From Micromonospora globispora (GTDB taxonomy: Bacteria > Actinomycetota > Actinomycetes > Mycobacteriales > Micromonosporaceae): a stretch of 33,859 nucleotides of DNA. The position numbers were made by a program, and so were the translations under genes. Of this stretch, positions 30,560 through 33,859 are shown piece by piece (the first letter of the stretch is position 1; each line of letters starts with the position of its first letter). The notes under the pieces are model-generated. The model had not been told where the DNA came from and ran no database searches. It was given only the letters and a program-made list of their open reading frames with translations. The stretch lies in the NCBI RefSeq assembly GCF_003857015.1, contig NZ_QGGF01000376.1, positions 1 through 33,859 on the forward strand. The letters are read 5' to 3'.

Positions 30560-31039
30560 ATGAGGGACGACCACACGACGGGTACGGCGCAGGACGAGGT
30601 CACCCTCGGTCGGATCGAGACCGAGGTGGCGCTGCTGATGCGCCTCGGCGAGGCCACCCGCCGGGCCACCGGCACGGCGGAGCACCGGGTGCTGGACCGG
30701 GCGGCGTACGTGATCCTGCGGCACCTGGACAGCGCCGGCCCGCAGAACGTCTCGACGCTCGCCGCCAAGCTCAACCTGGACGGCTCCACGGTCACCCGGC
30801 AGGTCTCCGCGTTGCAGCGGGACGGGCTGATCGCCCGTACGCCCGATCCGGCCGACGGGCGCGGCACCGTGATCTCCCCCACCCCCGCCGGGCTGCAGCG
30901 GATGGCCGCCGTCCAGGCGGCCCGCACCCGGCTCTACGGCGACATCCTCGCCGCCTGGAGCCCCGACGACCGGGAGACCCTGGCGGAGCTGCTGCACCGC
31001 CTCAACGACGCCCTGGAATCGCGGAACCGCCGCCGCTGA
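30560..31039 (+). CDS. MarR-family transcriptional regulator
   Basis: 159 residues, usual for MarR dimers. The winged helix is clear: 'RAAYVILRHLDSAGPQNVSTLAAKLNLDGSTVTRQVSALQRDGLIARTPDPADGRGTVISPTPAGLQRM', with the wing 'PDPADGRG' (D-x-R tip) and dimer helices at both ends. Such proteins repress a divergent efflux gene and leave DNA on binding a small aromatic or drug ligand. Start at 30560 (MRDDHTTG) instead of 30545, because TATCAT lies exactly 6 nt upstream and the operator would otherwise be inside the gene. No Shine-Dalgarno: leaderless. Confidence 0.92.
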   Translation: MRDDHTTGTAQDEVTLGRIETEVALLMRLGEATRRATGTAEHRVLDRAAYVILRHLDSAGPQNVSTLAAKLNLDGSTVTRQVSALQRDGLIARTPDPADGRGTVISPTPAGLQRMAAVQAARTRLYGDILAAWSPDDRETLAELLHRLNDALESRNRRR

Positions 31040-31055
31040 GACCCGGACGGCAAGG

Positions 31056-31090
31056 GGCCCCCTGGCACCGCCACGCGGCGCCAAGGGGCC
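31056..31090. terminator. Terminator between MarR and symporter genes
   Basis: GGCCCCCTGGC (31056-31066) pairs with GCCAAGGGGCC (31080-31090) with one mismatch and a 13-nt loop, between convergent stops at 31039 and 31100. Confidence 0.6.
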
Positions 31091-31099
31091 TCGTCTCGC

Positions 31100-32758
31100 T
31101 CAGGCGACCGGCTCCCGGGCGGAGTCCGCGTCGCGCTCGGCGCCCGGGGTGACCCGCGGATCACCCTCGTCGGCGAAGTAGTCGTCCGGCGTGGTGTTGT
31201 CCACGCCGTCGGCCACCTTCGCCGCCCGCAGGATGAGCGTCAGCAGCGCGGCGACCGCCAGGTTGACCAGCACCGCCACGATGCCGACGTAGATCGTCAT
31301 CTTGGTGTCGAAGCCGAACTTCTCCAGCGGGAAGGCCGAGCCGCCGAAGTGCGCGCGCTTCGTCGCCGCGTTGGGGATCTGGTAGAGCATCCACATCCCG
31401 AGCCCCATGCCGGCCACCCAACCAACGATCAGGGCGGTGCGGTGGAACCAGCGGGTGTAGAGGCCCAGCGCCACCGCCGGCAGCGTCTGCAGGATGATCA
31501 CGCCGCCGATGAGCTGCAGGTCGATGGAGAACTGCGGGTCCAGGAAGATGATGAACGCCAGCGCGCCCACCTTGACCAGCATCGAGGTGATCTTGGAGAC
31601 CTGCGCCTCCTGTGCTGGGCTGGCGTCCCGCTTGAAGTACTCCTTGTAGATGTTGCGGGTGAACAGGTTCGCCGCCGCGATCGACATGATCGCCGCGGGC
31701 ACCAGGGCGCCGATGCCGATGGCCGCGTACGCCACGCCGGCGAACCAGTCCGGGAACTGCTGGTCGAACAGGAGCGGCACCACCGTGTTGCTGTCCACAC
31801 TGCCCGCCGAGGCCCCCGGCAGCGGCTTCACCTTCGCCGCGACCGCCATGTAGCCGAGCAGCGCGATCAACCCGAGCAGCAGGCTGTACGCCGGCAGCGC
31901 GGACATGTTCCGCTTGATCACGTCCCGGTTCCGGCTGGCCAGCACGCCGGTGATGCTGTGGGGGTAGAGGAAGAGCGCCAGCGCCGAACCGAACGCCAGC
32001 GTGACGTACTGGAGCTGGTTGTTGGCGTTGAGCAGGATGCCGTCGCCCGGGTTCGGTGAGGCCTTGAACTTCGCGTCGGCCGCATCGAAGATGCTGCCCC
32101 AGCCGCCGAGCTTGTACGGCAGGTAGAAGACCGCCACCAGGATCACGATGTAGATCAGCGAGTCCTTGACGAAGGCGATCAGCGCCGGGGCGCGCAGCCC
32201 CGACTGGTAGGTGTAGGCCGCCAGGATGGCGAACGCGATGATGATCGGCAGGTGCCGGGCCAGCGCGTTGTCGCCGGTCACGCCCATCGTCTTGAGCACC
32301 GACTCGATGCCGACCAGCTGCAGCGCGATGTACGGCATGGTGGCGACGATGCCGGTGATCGCGACCAGCAGCGCCAGGATCGGCGAGTCGAACCGGTTGC
32401 GGACGAAGTCGGCCGGGGTGACGTAGCCGTGCCGGTGCGACACCGACCAGAGCCGGCAGAGCACCAGGAAGACCAGCGGGTAGATGACGATCGTGTACGG
32501 CACGGCGAAGAAGCCCATCGCGCCCGCGCCGAACACCAGCGCCGGCACCGCCACGAAGGTGTACGCGGTGTACAGGTCACCGCCGACCAGGAACCAGGTG
32601 ATCCAGCCGCCGAAGTTGCGGCCGCCCAGCCCCCACTCGTCCAGGTGGGCCATGTCGCGCGGTGCCCGCCACCGCGCGGCCACGAAGCCCATCGCGCTGA
32701 CGAGCAGGAAGAGGAACGTGAAGACGATGATCTCGGTCAGATGGTCACGCCACATCAC
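31100..32758 (-). CDS. Sodium:solute symporter (SSS) family permease, MctP-like
   Basis: 552 residues from GTG 32758, or 551 from the adjacent ATG at 32755; TGATG overlap with the upstream gene makes the ATG slightly more likely. About 13 spans. 'DEWGLGGRNFGGWITWFLVGGDLYTAYTFVAVPALVFGAGAMGFFAVPY' is the SSS start (GR-x-F-G, then helix 2), and 'YPHSITGVLASRNRDVIKRNMSALPAYSLLLGLIALLGYMAV' and 'IGIGALVPAAIMSIAAANLFTRNIYKEYFK' are the middle motifs (R-N-I/L-Y) typical of monocarboxylate permeases of the MctP group. It probably takes up lactate, pyruvate or acetate with a cation. A polar C-terminal tail of about 45 residues follows the last span. Confidence 0.9.
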   Translation of the reverse strand: MMWRDHLTEIIVFTFLFLLVSAMGFVAARWRAPRDMAHLDEWGLGGRNFGGWITWFLVGGDLYTAYTFVAVPALVFGAGAMGFFAVPYTIVIYPLVFLVLCRLWSVSHRHGYVTPADFVRNRFDSPILALLVAITGIVATMPYIALQLVGIESVLKTMGVTGDNALARHLPIIIAFAILAAYTYQSGLRAPALIAFVKDSLIYIVILVAVFYLPYKLGGWGSIFDAADAKFKASPNPGDGILLNANNQLQYVTLAFGSALALFLYPHSITGVLASRNRDVIKRNMSALPAYSLLLGLIALLGYMAVAAKVKPLPGASAGSVDSNTVVPLLFDQQFPDWFAGVAYAAIGIGALVPAAIMSIAAANLFTRNIYKEYFKRDASPAQEAQVSKITSMLVKVGALAFIIFLDPQFSIDLQLIGGVIILQTLPAVALGLYTRWFHRTALIVGWVAGMGLGMWMLYQIPNAATKRAHFGGSAFPLEKFGFDTKMTIYVGIVAVLVNLAVAALLTLILRAAKVADGVDNTTPDDYFADEGDPRVTPGAERDADSAREPVA

Positions 32759-32997
32759 CGGTCACCCCGCTTCTTCGTCATCTGGTACACGAGCGTGGTG
32801 GTGGCGACGCCGAGCACGATCCAGGCCAGTTGCAGCCAGTAGAAGCGCGGGAACCCGAGGATCCGGGGCGAGTCGGCGTTGAAAAGGGCCGGGATCAGCG
32901 GCACCACGATCGGTATGAAAAGCAACCAGTTCCAGGGACTGTGGTCCTTCGCCCTGGATCGCGCCGTGGTGGGCGCCTCCGGTTCGGGTGCTGCCAT
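32755..32997 (-). CDS. DUF3311-family small membrane protein
   Basis: 80 residues. A polar head (MAAPEPEAPTTARSRAKDHS) and two hydrophobic helices, 'WNWLLFIPIVVPLIPALFN' and 'FYWLQLAWIVLGVATTTLVYQMTKK', match DUF3311 proteins, which regularly stand directly before SSS-family symporters and probably act as a small subunit. Start at 32997 with GGAGG 8 nt upstream; a GTG at 33006 is too close to the ribosome site. Its stop overlaps the symporter start, indicating translational coupling. Confidence 0.88.
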   Translation of the reverse strand: MAAPEPEAPTTARSRAKDHSPWNWLLFIPIVVPLIPALFNADSPRILGFPRFYWLQLAWIVLGVATTTLVYQMTKKRGDR

Positions 32998-33084
32998 GTG
33001 ACACACCTCCGGGGTCGTAACTTGCCATGTGACGGCCGGAGGCTACGGCCCTGTGAGGGCGGTCACGTTCAGCGCTGCGAGAGC

Positions 33085-33104
33085 GGTGCGCCGAACGGCG
33101 TACC
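33085..33104 (-). terminator. Hairpin after histidine-phosphatase gene
   Basis: GGTGCGCCG/CGGCGTACC (one G-T wobble) forms a short compact hairpin 55 bp beyond the stop at 33159, before the DUF3311 promoter region. Confidence 0.4.
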
Positions 33105-33158
33105 GGCTGCGCCGAGCGGTGCCGCCGTCCGTCGGGCGGGCGACGGGCACCGGCCGGG

Positions 33159-33859
33159 TCAGAGCCCGGTGAGGTGGGCGGTGTCGTTGACCGAGCGGAC
33201 CGCGACGCCGCCGTCCGGGTACAGGTCGAGCACCGAAATGCCCGCGGTGTCCAGGTACAGCCGGTGCAGGAAGGCGTCCCCGGCCGCCAGCGCGTCGCGC
33301 AGCACCAGCTTGATCGGGGAGACGTGGGAGACCACCACCACCGTCTCCCCCGGGTACGCGTCGCGCAGCGCCTCGATCGCGCGGCCGACGCGCTCGGCCA
33401 CCGCGACGAACGACTCGCCGTCCGGCGGGGCGATCGCGGTGGAGGCGAGCCAGGCGTCCAGTTCCCCGGCCCAACGCTCGCGTACCTCGGCGAAGGTCAG
33501 CCCCTCCCAGGCGCCGAAGTCGCACTCGATCAGGCCGTCGTCGGGCCGTACCGGGGGATTGCCGACGACCGCGGCGACCGCCTCGGCGGTGGCCGTACAG
33601 CGGGACAGCGGCGAGCTGACCACGGCCGCGACGGACGGGGCGAGCGCGGCCACCCGGGCGGCCGTGGCCCGGGCCTGGTCCCTCCCCCGGGCCGACAGCG
33701 GCACGTCGCCCCGGCCGGAGTAGCGCCGCTGCGCGGTCCACTCGGTCTCGCCGTGCCGGACCAGGATCAGCCGGGTGGCGGTCTCGGTGGGACGCGGCTC
33801 CCAGGAGGCCGGCGTGGTCGCCGGGTCGGTGCCGGTCTGCCGCCCGGGCCGCGTCCGAG
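33159..33859 (-). CDS. Histidine phosphatase domain, probably of bifunctional RNase H/acid phosphatase (5' part outside window)
   Basis: The frame is open to the right edge, giving at least 233 residues. The phosphatase domain opens with 'ATRLILVRHGETEWTAQRRYSGRGDVPLSARG'; the phosphohistidine is the H of RHG (codon 33753-33755). Further on come 'SSPLSRCTATAEAV' (second Arg), 'IECDFGAWEG' (Glu) and 'VVVVSHVSPIK' (second His), a complete catalytic set. The Pro/Thr linker before it (DPATTPASWEPRPTET) is what I know from actinobacterial fusions of an N-terminal RNase HI with a CobC/phosphoglycerate-mutase-like phosphatase (type Rv2228c of M. tuberculosis), so the RNase H half is expected to the right of the window. 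The phosphatase is likely to act on alpha-ribazole phosphate or other small phosphates. Confidence 0.85.
   Translation of the reverse strand, partial: RTRPGRQTGTDPATTPASWEPRPTETATRLILVRHGETEWTAQRRYSGRGDVPLSARGRDQARATAARVAALAPSVAAVVSSPLSRCTATAEAVAAVVGNPPVRPDDGLIECDFGAWEGLTFAEVRERWAGELDAWLASTAIAPPDGESFVAVAERVGRAIEALRDAYPGETVVVVSHVSPIKLVLRDALAAGDAFLHRLYLDTAGISVLDLYPDGGVAVRSVNDTAHLTGL

Overview
The window is high-GC actinobacterial chromosome. Very high G+C in third codon positions, a likely F420:NADPH oxidoreductase, a lysine/alanine-rich histone-H1-like protein, a bifunctional RNase H/phosphatase-type gene and many leaderless start sites all fit. Protein style points to Micromonosporaceae (Micromonospora-like); that family-level guess is inference from memory of homologues, not a search.

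Layout. (1) 1-11.5 kb, mostly conserved chromosome: a secreted small protein, a VOC protein with its short WYL regulator, a GlnA2-type glutamine synthetase divergent from NAD+ synthetase (nadE) and ketopantoate hydroxymethyltransferase (panB). Then comes a minus-strand run (small Cys/His protein, H1-like protein, RNB ribonuclease, npdG), followed by an AlkX/YcaQ-type DNA glycosylase convergent with a SAM methyltransferase. (2) 11.6-15.1 kb: a UvrA-like ABC ATPase without UvrB/UvrC partners, and an AraC regulator/VOC pair. (3) About 15.2-25.7 kb, an accessory stretch: small unrecognised proteins, two LtrA-family membrane proteins, a DUF385/Ddn-like protein divergent from a GNAT acetyltransferase, a quinone-oxidoreductase-type MDR enzyme, and debris of integrative elements. 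The debris includes the 3' half of a tRNA-Val-like sequence ending in CCA, a tyrosine-integrase fragment, a tRNA T-arm fragment, 15-bp tRNA-Gly-like direct repeats, and three diverged copies of an att-like unit. (4) 25.7-28.3 kb: the RNase P RNA gene (rnpB, minus strand) with promoter and terminator, then a SigE-family sigma factor carrying a one-base frameshift, translationally coupled to its membrane-anchored partner. (5) 28.4-33.9 kb: a TauE/SafE exporter, an MFS pump divergent from a MarR regulator with two matching palindromic operators, a DUF3311/sodium-solute symporter pair, and the 3' part of a histidine-phosphatase gene running off the right edge.

How parts work together: nadE and panB supply NAD and pantothenate/CoA. 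NpdG would move hydride between NADPH and F420, and the DUF385 protein at 19.5 kb is of a family that can use F420H2. The MarR protein probably represses the MFS pump and itself. The AlkX glycosylase, the UvrA-like ATPase and the methyltransferase sit within 4.2 kb and could form a DNA-lesion or drug-tolerance neighbourhood (inference). Ten genes have a TANNNT box 6-7 nt before the start codon and no Shine-Dalgarno sequence, so leaderless translation is a dominant theme. I found no CRISPR array, no complete tRNA, no rRNA, no transposase and no intact mobile element. No clearly new multi-gene system is visible; the best leads are the frameshifted sigma/partner pair, the decayed integration hotspot, and the overlapping or hidden frames at 17.3-17.6 and 19.5-20.7 kb.
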